Source: Stramenopiles sp. TOSAG23-2
Taxonomy: Eukaryota > Sar
DNA length: 23,231 nucleotides
Reading direction: 5' to 3'
NCBI GenBank assembly: GCA_900128395.1
Contig: LT649492.1
Coordinates: forward strand, 1 to 23,231
The position numbers and the translations under genes are program-made. Below the pieces are notes generated by a model, which saw only the letters and a list, made by a program, of their open reading frames with translations, was not told where the DNA came from and searched no databases. Below, piece by piece: positions 1 to 8,807 of this stretch (the first letter of the stretch is position 1; each line of letters starts with the position of its first letter).

Positions 1-286
1 TATTAACACAGCATGGATTATAATTCCCAATGCTATTCCATTCTAAATCAATAATCATTTTTTATTAGCAGCACATGTTTTTACCAGGTATTTTTTTTTT
101 TATTAAAATGATGATGCACAAAAAAAGAAGATCCACAATCCACAACACAATCAAAAAATATTATATTATTTATCTCTTGAATTAGTCGGAACACACACGA
201 CGCTCAGGAGAGATCTTGAATGAGAACTAAAAACAAATAACATCGAAAACAAAGCAACAAAAAACCAAATCATCCATTCATTGAAC

Positions 287-3200
287 ATGCGTAATTACAA
301 CAACAACAACAACAGGCGTCGTAATTACAACAACAACAACAACAACAACAACAACAGGCGGCGTAATAAGAAACCATATTTTCCAGCATTTATTTCCTAT
401 GACGAAATGGAGCATGGAATAGAAAAAGGAATGTTGTTTCAAGGCCCTTTGCGAATCAATGGTAAAAATAGGCAACAAGCATTTGTAACCGTTGAAGGTC
501 TTGATATTGATGTATATCTTGATGGAGAAAAATCGAGAAATCGATCTTTAAATTCTGATTTAGTTGTTTTATCTTTTAATAAAGATAAATCTACATGGAA
601 AGAAGTAAACACATTTAATGATAGTGATAAAACGAGCAGTAAAAGTAACAATAACCAAAATAAAATCAATAGCGAATCAGAGCAAAAAGCATTGTGGTGT
701 CCACGTGTTTCCGCTGATGCATCGCAAGCATTTGCACCATATGAAAAACGTAATGGGTTGGAATTAACTACTTTAGCAAAAGAAAAAGTAGCAGAGATTA
801 ATTTATATTGTAAGGAAAAAAATGTACAACCATCTGCAGTAGTAGTTTATATTAAAAAGCGATGCCATTTACCTGGTCATATTGGTGTATTGGAACCAAT
901 AACCAAGGTAGATAATGGCCAACCATTGGCAAGTAAAGATAATTTTGTTAGATTTAAACCTATGGATGTACGGTTTCCATTTATGATGGTACCAAGGTCA
1001 CAAATAAATAAAGAATTTCAAAATAATCCACATCAATTTTCCACAAATCTTTACAAAGTAAATGTAGAAGCAGAGAAATGGAAAGCGGAAAGTCGATTCC
1101 CATTAGGTTCATATGTGTGTACAGTTGGTGAAGCTGGTGATATTGAAACGGAAACTAGGGTTTTATTGGAAGAATTTGGTTTTGCAAGAAGAGGTTTAAA
1201 TGGTGACTTTAGTGAGGATGTACATAGTTGCTTGCGTTCATATCGTTTATTTAAAGAAGGTGATGAAGTGAAACATAAAGATGAATATTATGATACTGGA
1301 TCATCAAAATCAGAATGGAAAATACCAGAGGAAGAATTTCAAAAAAGACGTGATTTAAGAAAAGAACGTATATTCACCATCGATCCAAGCACAGCGAAGG
1401 ATTTAGATGATGCATTGCACGTAACTGATATAGGAAATGGGAGGTATGAAATCGGTGTTCATATTGCAGATGTTAGTTACTTTGTACGACCAGATAATGC
1501 ATTGGATAAAGAAGCATCAATACGCGCGACGACGGTGTATCTTGTTCAAAAATCGTTGCCTATGCTTCCTCGATTGCTTAGTGAAAATTTATGTTCGTTG
1601 AATCCAAATGCAGATCGTTTAGCATATTCATGTATATGGACGATGAATGATAAAGGGGAAATGGTTGATAAGGAGCCATGGTATGGCCGTACTATCATTC
1701 GCACATGTTGTCGATTGGATTATGCAAATGCGCAAGATATGATTGATGATAAAATAAAACCAGCAGATGCATTTGTGAAAGATGATGGTGTGAACAAAGT
1801 GAAATGGCCGGTCAATCGACGTCCGCAAGATGGACACAAACCTGAAGATGTGATAAATGATGTGAAAATCATGCATAAAATTGCAATGGGTAGGAGGCGA
1901 AGACGTTTTGCCAGCGGTTCTTTAGCATTGAATCAAGCTAAATTATGTTTTAAGCGTGATAAAGATGGACGTCCAATAGGTGTATTTACATATCCAATTA
2001 AAGATTCAAATAGATTGGTTGAAGAATATATGCTGTTAGCAAATTATTTAGTAGCGGAGAAATTGATTTTAGGATCAGGTGGTTTAGCACCAATACGAAG
2101 ACATCCAGCACCTCTTAAAAAGAAGTTATATGAATTTACTAATAAAGTCATGCAACGTGGATACCATTTAAATGCTGCGACTGCTGGTGATTTACAAAAA
2201 TCATTAAATGAAGTACAAAAATTTAATTCAGACCCCATGACTGTTACTGCATTAATAAAAATGGCTACGAATCCAATGAAACCTGCTGTATACTTTGCTG
2301 CTGGTACGCTTGCAAAGCAAGAAACGTGGAGACATTATGCATTAAATATACCATATTACACACACTTCACATCTCCAATTCGTCGTTATGCAGACGTCAT
2401 GGTACATCGTGTTTTAACTGCAGTATTGGAAGATAATGTTGATGAATTAGGTCTTTCCGTGTTTGATATTGAAGATGTTTTAGAACATTGCAATGAAAAG
2501 AAAGCAAAATCTAAAGAAGCACAAGATAGATGCGATCAAACTTTTTTTTGTTTATATATACAAGGACGAGATATAATAGCAGAAGCATGTGTTGTTGATT
2601 GGGGGGATAAGTCGTTTGAATTGTTTATACCTGAATATGGTGTAAGTAAACGTGTTCATGTTGATGATTTAAAATGTAAAATGAAAACGAAAGAAGACTC
2701 GTTTGTATTATCACCAAAGGATGATGAAGATAGTGGAAAGAAACATACGAATAATAACAACAACAACAACAACAATAATAAAAAATCGGCGAATGATGAT
2801 AATAATAATAATTCTGCTCCTCCATCGGCACCTACTACGGTAGCAACAAAAACTAAACCACTAGTACCAGATTCAAAGTTAAAAAAATTAGATAGAAATG
2901 AAAAAAATGCTGAAGTAGATCAATTGGATGATGAAATGAGAAAATTAACAGTTTCACAAGCAAATAGTAATTGGGGCAAAAGTGATAATGATATTGCTGC
3001 GTTGCCAAAATTCAAACCTGGTAGTGATATTCCTGTATTTACATTGCCGAATGAATTGACAGGTATCATGGAAGAAGTGCCTGCTGAAATTTTAGGACGT
3101 GCAGTTAAATTTGGTGTCAATGTCATTTATGTACGTGATTTAAATGGGAAAAAAGTTGAAATGATGATACCAAGCATGAATACTTTTGTTGAAGCTCCAA

Positions 3201-3517
3201 ATACAACTAAAAAACAAAACAATAATAAGTTTAATAAAGGTAATGGTAAGGGTAAATATTCAAAAAAGAAAAGTAATAATGTGAAAGGTAGTGCGAAGAG
3301 AAACAATTCTAATTATGGCGATGAAAGTAAAAAAGGTGGTGGTAATCAACGCAATGGAAAAATGGGAGATGGTGTATTAACGGAACCAACAACAATAAAA
3401 ATGTTAAAACGTATGAAAGTACGCCTATACATGATTAAAAGAGTACCAGTTGATTTTGGTGTTGAAATATTAGATATTTATGATTGGGATCCAATCGGAT
3501 ATGGTGGTGAGAAGTAA
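287..3517 (+). CDS. DIS3L2: DIS3L2/SSD1-type RNase II family 3'-5' exoribonuclease
   Basis: Single-exon protein of 1076 aa from the ATG at 287. It opens with Asn runs coded by CAA/AAC repeats and RRR clusters. A cold-shock-like region follows at about residues 40-110. The RNB catalytic core starts with IDPSTAKDLDDA, where D366, D372, D374 and D375 match the four metal-binding aspartates of RNase II, so the enzyme should be active. SPIRRYADVMVHR (about residue 696) is the conserved late RNB motif, and an S1-like region follows. No PIN domain precedes the cold-shock domains, which separates it from the exosome subunit DIS3 and points to DIS3L2 (cytoplasmic decay of uridylated RNA) or SSD1. It is longer than usual because an Asn-rich insert (nt 2748-2815) and a Lys/Asn/Gly-rich linker (nt 3208-3365) break up the C-terminal S1 region. 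It converges on the WBP2-like gene, with 126 bp between the stops. DIS3L2 versus SSD1 cannot be settled by eye. Confidence 0.85.
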   Translation: MRNYNNNNNRRRNYNNNNNNNNNRRRNKKPYFPAFISYDEMEHGIEKGMLFQGPLRINGKNRQQAFVTVEGLDIDVYLDGEKSRNRSLNSDLVVLSFNKDKSTWKEVNTFNDSDKTSSKSNNNQNKINSESEQKALWCPRVSADASQAFAPYEKRNGLELTTLAKEKVAEINLYCKEKNVQPSAVVVYIKKRCHLPGHIGVLEPITKVDNGQPLASKDNFVRFKPMDVRFPFMMVPRSQINKEFQNNPHQFSTNLYKVNVEAEKWKAESRFPLGSYVCTVGEAGDIETETRVLLEEFGFARRGLNGDFSEDVHSCLRSYRLFKEGDEVKHKDEYYDTGSSKSEWKIPEEEFQKRRDLRKERIFTIDPSTAKDLDDALHVTDIGNGRYEIGVHIADVSYFVRPDNALDKEASIRATTVYLVQKSLPMLPRLLSENLCSLNPNADRLAYSCIWTMNDKGEMVDKEPWYGRTIIRTCCRLDYANAQDMIDDKIKPADAFVKDDGVNKVKWPVNRRPQDGHKPEDVINDVKIMHKIAMGRRRRRFASGSLALNQAKLCFKRDKDGRPIGVFTYPIKDSNRLVEEYMLLANYLVAEKLILGSGGLAPIRRHPAPLKKKLYEFTNKVMQRGYHLNAATAGDLQKSLNEVQKFNSDPMTVTALIKMATNPMKPAVYFAAGTLAKQETWRHYALNIPYYTHFTSPIRRYADVMVHRVLTAVLEDNVDELGLSVFDIEDVLEHCNEKKAKSKEAQDRCDQTFFCLYIQGRDIIAEACVVDWGDKSFELFIPEYGVSKRVHVDDLKCKMKTKEDSFVLSPKDDEDSGKKHTNNNNNNNNNNKKSANDDNNNNSAPPSAPTTVATKTKPLVPDSKLKKLDRNEKNAEVDQLDDEMRKLTVSQANSNWGKSDNDIAALPKFKPGSDIPVFTLPNELTGIMEEVPAEILGRAVKFGVNVIYVRDLNGKKVEMMIPSMNTFVEAPNTTKKQNNNKFNKGNGKGKYSKKKSNNVKGSAKRNNSNYGDESKKGGGNQRNGKMGDGVLTEPTTIKMLKRMKVRLYMIKRVPVDFGVEILDIYDWDPIGYGGEK

Positions 3518-3526
3518 GAAGTGAGA

Positions 3527-3547
3527 AGGAGGGGGTGGGGGGGGGGA
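3527..3547 (+). other. G-run tract in the 3' flank of the exonuclease gene
   Basis: Ten bases after the stop codon there is a run of two, then five, then ten consecutive G residues, separated by single non-G bases. In this AT-rich window it is the most G-dense stretch outside the oxygenase exon. It could fold as a G-quadruplex in the mRNA 3' end. That is inference, because only the base runs are seen. Confidence 0.5.
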
Positions 3548-3643
3548 TTATTCGATTAAATATGATAATATTGATATTTTAAAATACTAGTCTATATATA
3601 AGTAACATACTTATATATCATATTATATGATATATATTTATTT

Positions 3644-4186
3644 TTACGACATTGGCACTACTTGTGCATTGCTTGTGGGCTGTTGAACAAATATCACAGT
3701 AGGGTCGTTAGGATCAACAAATGCACCATTTGCAATTCCATTATTTGTGACTTCTTGTGCAAATCTTCTACTATCTTGTCTACCACGTTCCATTGACATG
3801 AAAAATATAGGTAAAAAGGTTCCACAACCACCGTTGTTAAAATTAAATTTAAACTTGAAATCAGAGGTTGAACCAACGACAACAGGAGAGCATTTACCAC
3901 TTAAATTATTAGCACCAAATATAGGCTGATTAAATTTTTCTTCTGTAATGTTTGTTATAGGTAACCGGAAAGAGACGAACTGGAGACCACGTTGCGTTGT
4001 AATTTTCTTAGCAACAAAAAATATTGAATGAGAAGTAAGAAATAAAGTGCCATTTCCACTAAATTTACCAGTTTCCTTTGCTTCTACTGAGAAGCTAATT
4101 CCAGCACGTGACAATAAGAACACTTCGTTTGCATCCTCCGGTGTGACTGGGATGCCATTTGACGCGACAGTTGGGTTAAATGCCAT
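3644..4186 (-). CDS. WBP2-like GRAM-domain protein
   Basis: 180-aa single-exon protein starting MAFNPT. The segment from about residue 25 to 125 has the GRAM pattern of WW-domain-binding protein 2: a strand-rich start, then GTLFLTSHSIFFVAKK, then QPIFGANNLSGKC, which matches the diagnostic PVFGAN block of WBP2, and a later GGCGTFLPIFFMSMERG strand. GRAM domains bind membranes or lipids, and WBP2 proteins are adaptors between membrane and nucleus. Animal WBP2 carries PPxY motifs after the GRAM domain that bind WW domains; I see none in the short tail here, so the WW-binding role may not apply. It is convergent with the exonuclease gene. The upstream flank holds TA and TG repeats (4239-4269). 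Confidence 0.78.
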   Translation of the reverse strand: MAFNPTVASNGIPVTPEDANEVFLLSRAGISFSVEAKETGKFSGNGTLFLTSHSIFFVAKKITTQRGLQFVSFRLPITNITEEKFNQPIFGANNLSGKCSPVVVGSTSDFKFKFNFNNGGCGTFLPIFFMSMERGRQDSRRFAQEVTNNGIANGAFVDPNDPTVIFVQQPTSNAQVVPMS

Positions 4187-4237
4187 TGCGTTGATGTTTT
4201 ACTTCTTCTTCTTTCGTAATCTCAATTTTCATATGTG

Positions 4238-4269
<32 letters not shown>

Positions 4270-5305
4270 AATAAAATAAATGTTAAATGTTGTGCATGCA
4301 ACTAACAACTAAAAACTAAAAAAAATATTATTGGAAAGAGAAAATTAAATTTCCTAAAAAAAACCGACTCTTTTTAAGGAAATTGACTCGGTAGTTTTCC
4401 ATTAATTAAGCCAAATATTTTAGTACCTGTACTATTTGAACAGCCATGGTAATTTACTTTATTTTATGATAAATAAATATTAAGTATATTAATTTAAATA
4501 TTATAATAAATATGTTTTTTGTTTTTATAAATATTTATTATATATATCATATGTATGTATAATATACGTAACAAATGTGATTCCGATGTATTAATTAATA
4601 TATGATATGAACATACTATTGTGTCATTTTAGTCATTAGAAAAACAGATTAAAAGTTTTATAAACATTTTAAACTACAAGTAATAATAGTTCATAATGTA
4701 AGAAAGTTTTATCCTATATAAAAACTTCTATCCACAAATTCTTATTTCTAATCTTTTTTTCGTTGTTGGTGGTTTTTACATGAAACTACGCACCTACATG
4801 ACACTATTTTAACATTATGGCGACAAATGCCAACCACACATTAGTGCATTAGACATCTGCAACATCTCAGGGATCCCATTTATGCAATTAAAGATTACGC
4901 GTCAATAGATTTTTCCTACCTCATATTTTACTTTTAAATTTAACGGTATTGCCGTACTAGTATCATACTTAAAAAAATTTATAAAATAAAATCTTTAATT
5001 TATAAATACCTTGTCAGTACATAAGACGGAAATAAGTGCCTCGAAAAAGTGGGCAGTGGTTGGGATAGGAGTAGGGTTTAATTTAAGTACTACATTAGTG
5101 TACTAATATATGCATATTTGATAGTGAGTTACTGGTATTGCAAAAATCGGATATTCTTAGTAAATTCATCAAAAGAAGTATTGGCTATTTTTGGATTTTT
5201 TGCATTACCAGTACAAAATATTTCTCTATTAAAAAACACCAAACTGGCAAACAAACTACAGTAAAATCCATTAAAAACTACTACTACTAAAAACTTTCTT
5301 ACAAG
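4187..5305. other. AT-rich intergenic region with an imperfect inverted repeat
   Basis: About 1.1 kb without a convincing ORF. It contains a TA/TG microsatellite next to the WBP2-like gene start, long A/T tracts, and an imperfect inverted repeat whose arms are 5129-5148 and 5194-5213 (one mismatch, one bulge). The last 15 bases (CTTTCTTACAAG) look like a 3' splice site leading into the GC-rich oxygenase exon, so part of this stretch may be an intron of that gene. No GC-rich upstream exon is visible. Confidence 0.5.
5129..5213. repeat. Imperfect inverted repeat, about 20-bp arms
   Basis: The left arm 5129-5148 and right arm 5194-5213 are reverse complements apart from one extra T and one mismatch, around a 45-nt centre. 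It could be the ends of a small MITE-like element or a transcript hairpin. No target-site duplication is evident. Confidence 0.5.
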
Positions 5306-5829
5306 AGAGCTTTGTCGAGAGCGGGAAGAATACTTCGGAAACCTTGACGGTCAAGTCCTGGGAGCTGGCAGACCTGCTGTGGCAACGCTGCGGGCCTTGC
5401 ATTCCTCCGGAGCTGAGGGAGCAGGGGGCTACGGCACTTGTCCCTGGAACTTACCAAGCGCAGTGCATTGTCCCAGTGTTTCGCTTCATGCGCTACAGTG
5501 CAGGGCAGGGCTTTCGGCCTCACCACGACCCAACACGGCTGCTGCGCCGCCATCCCCGAACGCAAGAGAGTGGTACGTATCGTACTCTGGTGACCATTGC
5601 ACTATACCTGAACTCAGGCAACGAGATGGACGGCGGCGCTCTCAGCTTCTTGCGCGCTGCAACGGGGACGAACGGGCGTAAAGGGTTCGAATCCATCGCC
5701 AGCGTTGAGCCGGCCGCCGGACGGGCTGTCATCTTCCCCCACAATCAACTCCACGAGGGCGGCGAGCTGGCGGGTGGCGTGAAGCACATGTGCCAATGCG
5801 ACGTGCTGTACAGGCGGGTCGGGGACTAA
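5306..5829 (+). CDS. 2-oxoglutarate/Fe(II) oxygenase (prolyl 4-hydroxylase-like), GC-rich terminal exon, 5' end missing
   Basis: The frame is open from 5275 to the TAA at 5827-5829 with no suitable in-frame ATG near its start. The pyrimidine tract and AG at about 5294-5305 suggest that this is a last exon. It encodes the double-stranded beta-helix core of a P4H-type dioxygenase. FRFMRYSAGQGFRPHHDPTR supplies the H-x-D iron ligands (codons 5521-5529), LVTIALYLNS and GGALSFL are core strands, the distal His is at 5752-5754 in the HEGG motif, and the 2-oxoglutarate-binding Lys is at 5782-5784. All cofactor residues are present, so the core could be active. Base composition is very unlike the neighbours: 39 of the 60 bases at 5341-5400 are G or C, with GC-ending codons throughout. 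The GC-rich stretch ends exactly at the stop codon. Possible readings are recent horizontal transfer, a gene with missing first exons, a dead fragment, or an assembly join. Confidence 0.65.
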
Positions 5830-6146
5830 TATATATATTTAGATATATAAAAATTACGAACGTATATTATATTACCAGGTACATATATATATATATTACG
5901 ACGAGTATCTTTATTAAATAATCCAGACCCTTTTGTTTTATTTTTATTTTTATGATATCTTTTTTGATGTGCATGTTTTTTATAATTAAATTTACGCATA
6001 ATTTATTTTTAATTTACTCATGATAATTTATAATATATCAAGAGACATCTGTATGTTTTGTATGATATGTGTGTATTTGTAATAAATATTCAGTTATACA
6101 ATAACCGACATACCATATTTCCTTCTTTTTTATCTTTTTAATTATT
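5830..6146. other. AT-rich intergenic region
   Basis: 317 bp of TA repeats (5830-5849, 5883-5895) and T-rich sequence between the stop of the oxygenase exon and the stop of the zinc-finger gene. It presumably holds both 3' ends. No ORF or structured RNA was recognised. Confidence 0.5.
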
Positions 6147-6926
6147 TTACAATAATATTTCAGTGGAAAAACTTGAAGGGATATCAGGAAATGCAGTTGC
6201 GCCAATACTAATACTGCTGCTACTACTGCCACTATTAATATTATTTTTTTTATCATTTATTCTCTTTCGTTTCTCTAATTTACGTTTAACTATTGGACTT
6301 GCAGAGTTTAATGCGGTAGCCAACATGTTTAAACCATCTTTTTCTACATTATTATTATTATTATCAATGCGATTTGCATTTCGTTTCCTTTTTTTTTTTC
6401 CTTTTTTACTACCAGTTGGAGGAGTTGTTCTATCATCAGATTTATTTTTTTCATTATGTGGATCAGCTATAGTTATGGTTACTTCTTTTCCTCGATAATC
6501 TCTTGGATAAAAATTTACATCTCGTTTACAAGTGCGTTTATGCCTAGATAAACCGGATACATGGGCATACGCGCGTTTACAATATGGACATTTATGTTTC
6601 TTTATAAGTGGTTGCCCTCTACATTTATGTTTAATAAAGTTGCATTGCCATCGAAATACTTTTGCACATTGTGTACATTCCCATCTTTTGTTTTCATGGA
6701 CATTTTGTGTATGTGCTCTTACCATTTCTCTTGATGAAAATGTTTTGCTACAAATCTCACAGGCAAATTTTCTTCCTTGATGCACATTTAAATAGTGCCT
6801 TTTTGCATCACTTTTTTGCGAAAATGTTTTATTACAACCAGGATGTTGGCAAACGGCTCGTTCAACTTGACGTCCACTTATAGGATCTAACATTGTAGTC
6901 AACATAATTGACGTTTTTTTTGGCAT
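6147..6926 (-). CDS. C2H2/C2HC zinc-finger protein, four fingers
   Basis: 259-aa single-exon protein counted from the ATG at 6924-6926 (MPKKTSIM). Four zinc fingers fill the N-terminal half. Finger 1 uses C26, C31, H44, H49; finger 2 uses C56, C59, H72, H77; finger 3 uses C84, C87, H100, C102; finger 4 uses C113, C116, H129, C133. Fingers 1 and 2 are classical C2H2, with CNKTFSQKSDAKRH in finger 1. Fingers 3 and 4 end in Cys (C2HC). The C-terminal half is basic and disordered, with a GSKKGKKKRKRNANR stretch likely to act as a nuclear localisation signal, then Asn and Ser runs. A sequence-specific DNA- or RNA-binding nuclear protein is the natural inference, but the target cannot be read from the sequence. 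It lies tail to tail with the oxygenase exon. Confidence 0.8.
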   Translation of the reverse strand: MPKKTSIMLTTMLDPISGRQVERAVCQHPGCNKTFSQKSDAKRHYLNVHQGRKFACEICSKTFSSREMVRAHTQNVHENKRWECTQCAKVFRWQCNFIKHKCRGQPLIKKHKCPYCKRAYAHVSGLSRHKRTCKRDVNFYPRDYRGKEVTITIADPHNEKNKSDDRTTPPTGSKKGKKKRKRNANRIDNNNNNVEKDGLNMLATALNSASPIVKRKLEKRKRINDKKNNINSGSSSSSISIGATAFPDIPSSFSTEILL

Positions 6927-7754
6927 GATAATACTAACCAATATATAGTATTTTGATGAAGACTAAGAAAATCACAAAATCACCAATAATAAAAGATTAA
7001 TAATATATATAAACTGTTTGGGGGTGTTGATGAGATGGCACGGAAAATGGTATGGTTATGATGGAGGGCGAAAGCAGCAAGAAGAAACTATACAAATTTC
7101 TTTTTTGTATCCACTTGATCTCACATACACACATATAACGCGCACACGCACACACACACTGATCTCTATTCACACATTCTACTTTTGCTTCTATATTTTT
7201 TCATAAATGAATTCAATAATCCTCCCACTGACCACACCACAATAATCATAAAATACACAGAGTGCACCATGCTATTCACATGCTAAATAGTAATAGTTGG
7301 CAAAGTGAAAAGGGAAGCGAGACGTATCAAAACCAGTGAGAACGTAAAACTGGTTATTCGCAACCTTTTTCCAGCTTTCTTTAATAGCTTTGCACCCCTC
7401 TATTGCACTTTTCCTGGATTTTCCTTAATCCTTTTTCCTAAATCCTTAATATATTCTGTAAAAGTGATAGGAATATGTCGATTAGTGTACTATAAGTGTA
7501 CCAACAGTAGGTAGGATCGACGTCTCCTCGTTTGTAGAACAACCAAAATTATAGAAAATACAAGAGAGATGTGTGTGTGTGTAAGTGTGCATCTGTTTGA
7601 AGAAGGCAAAGAAACGCAAGATATGGAAAAAACAAGGAGAGAAGTAATAGTATAAGAAGAAGAAGAAGAAGACAAAACTATATATACGGAGAGATTAACT
7701 CTGTCTCTCACACATACGCATACGTATATATGTATATATATAGAGAGAGCTCAA
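6927..7754. other. Divergent intergenic region between zinc-finger and POP4 genes
   Basis: About 830 bp between two divergent starts, so it should hold both promoters. It contains CA-type (7137-7158), GAA-type (7654-7673) and TA-rich (about 7724-7743) simple repeats, the last directly before the POP4 ATG. Short open frames are low-complexity and have no recognisable domain. No RNA gene was recognised. Confidence 0.5.
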
Positions 7755-8567
7755 ATGGATGTTATAAATGAATATATATCAAAAGCATTAATTGCCGATA
7801 ATCGCGGTGGATTAAATGTGGAGAAAATATACCAAGAAAAATTAAAGCAAAAATATGTTAAAGTGAAACAAGATGATAATGGTAATTCAAAAAATAATCA
7901 TGAGAAATCAATTACATCTATTAATCCGTTTCAAAGAAAAATAATTGAATTGAAATATCAATGTAAAGCACCGAAACGAAGTTATACTATACATGATAAT
8001 AATAATTACAAAAAAAAGAAAAAGAGAAAACGGGAATCGATAAAGAAATACACACAAAGTATTTTAAATGAAATAGAGTTAAAACAACTTCATCATTTGT
8101 GGAATGAATATTGGAAAAAGTCTATAGCAGACAAAACTGATTCTAGAAAAAACTTATTGCAACGCATTCGACGTGGGCTAATATTCACCGGTTGTTGTAT
8201 GAAAATTGTTGAATCTACATGTGCTCAAGATATTGGTAATATTGGTTTTGTATTGAAGGAAACATGTAATACTTTTATTTTTCAAAATAAATTGAGTACT
8301 AATAGTACTCAAAGTAAGAACAAAACAGATGAACCGTCTATCAATAAACTTAGTTGTAAATATAATATTAAAATGATACCAAAACAAGATCGAGTCTTTT
8401 TATTATACATACCAAACAATAAATCAAATGTAAATGATAATTTAACAGATAATGAAACGATCTTATTGTATGGGAATGATTTTATAGTAATAAAGAATAA
8501 AAATGAAAAGAAAACAAAAATGACGACGCTTTCATCAAGTGATATGTATACAATGAGGAAAGTTTAA
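7755..8567 (+). CDS. POP4: RNase P/MRP protein subunit POP4 (Rpp29)
   Basis: 270-aa single-exon protein. The C-terminal half has the Rpp29 fold pattern. LHHLWNEYWKK at about residue 113 is the conserved helix before the barrel. RGLIFTGCCMKIVESTC (about 140-156) and IGNIGFVLKETCNTFIFQN (about 160-178) match the family's G-x-x-G-I-V-x-x-E-T-x-x-T-F core, and YNIKMIPKQDRVFLLYIP followed by ILLYGNDFIV closes the Sm-like barrel. A Lys/Arg block (KKKKKRKRES, about residue 87) fits a nuclear or nucleolar protein. POP4 binds the catalytic RNA and matures tRNA 5' ends (RNase P) or rRNA (RNase MRP). Asn/Lys-rich linkers, including one at about residues 180-200 inside the barrel, lengthen it relative to human Rpp29. 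It is convergent with the PH-domain gene, 240 bp apart. Confidence 0.87.
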   Translation: MDVINEYISKALIADNRGGLNVEKIYQEKLKQKYVKVKQDDNGNSKNNHEKSITSINPFQRKIIELKYQCKAPKRSYTIHDNNNYKKKKKRKRESIKKYTQSILNEIELKQLHHLWNEYWKKSIADKTDSRKNLLQRIRRGLIFTGCCMKIVESTCAQDIGNIGFVLKETCNTFIFQNKLSTNSTQSKNKTDEPSINKLSCKYNIKMIPKQDRVFLLYIPNNKSNVNDNLTDNETILLYGNDFIVIKNKNEKKTKMTTLSSSDMYTMRKV

Positions 8568-8643
8568 AAAGAAAAGTGTGTGCCGTGTGTTTGTGTTTGT
8601 GTGTGTGTGTGTATCATTACGAGTACGTACACACGTAGAATAA

Positions 8644-8678
<35 letters not shown>

Positions 8679-8807
8679 TACCTAAAAATATCGTACGGTG
8701 TACGTATATTTTTTTACGTGTTTCCTTTCTCTCTCTCTCTTCTTTTTTATAAAATTTTTTTATATTACTCTGATATAAAAAAAGTGTTGTGGTTTTTTTA
8801 CAATTCA
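8568..8807. repeat. Microsatellite-rich spacer (TG, TA, CT repeats)
   Basis: Between two convergent stops lie a TG run (about 8590-8612), a long TA run (about 8647-8674) and a CT run (about 8729-8740). These are ordinary simple repeats of an AT-rich genome. No gene is supported here. Confidence 0.7.

Noticed and set aside
298-355. CRISPR-like or regulatory repeat made of CAA units
   Set aside because: Simple trinucleotide repeats coding for Asn runs within the exonuclease gene.
287-3517. Exosome subunit DIS3 (Rrp44)
   Set aside because: No N-terminal PIN domain with its CR3 cysteines precedes the cold-shock domains.
5680-5695. tRNA B-box-like GGTTCGAATCC
   Set aside because: It lies inside the oxygenase reading frame (KGFESIA), the T-stem does not pair, and no A box or acceptor stem is present.
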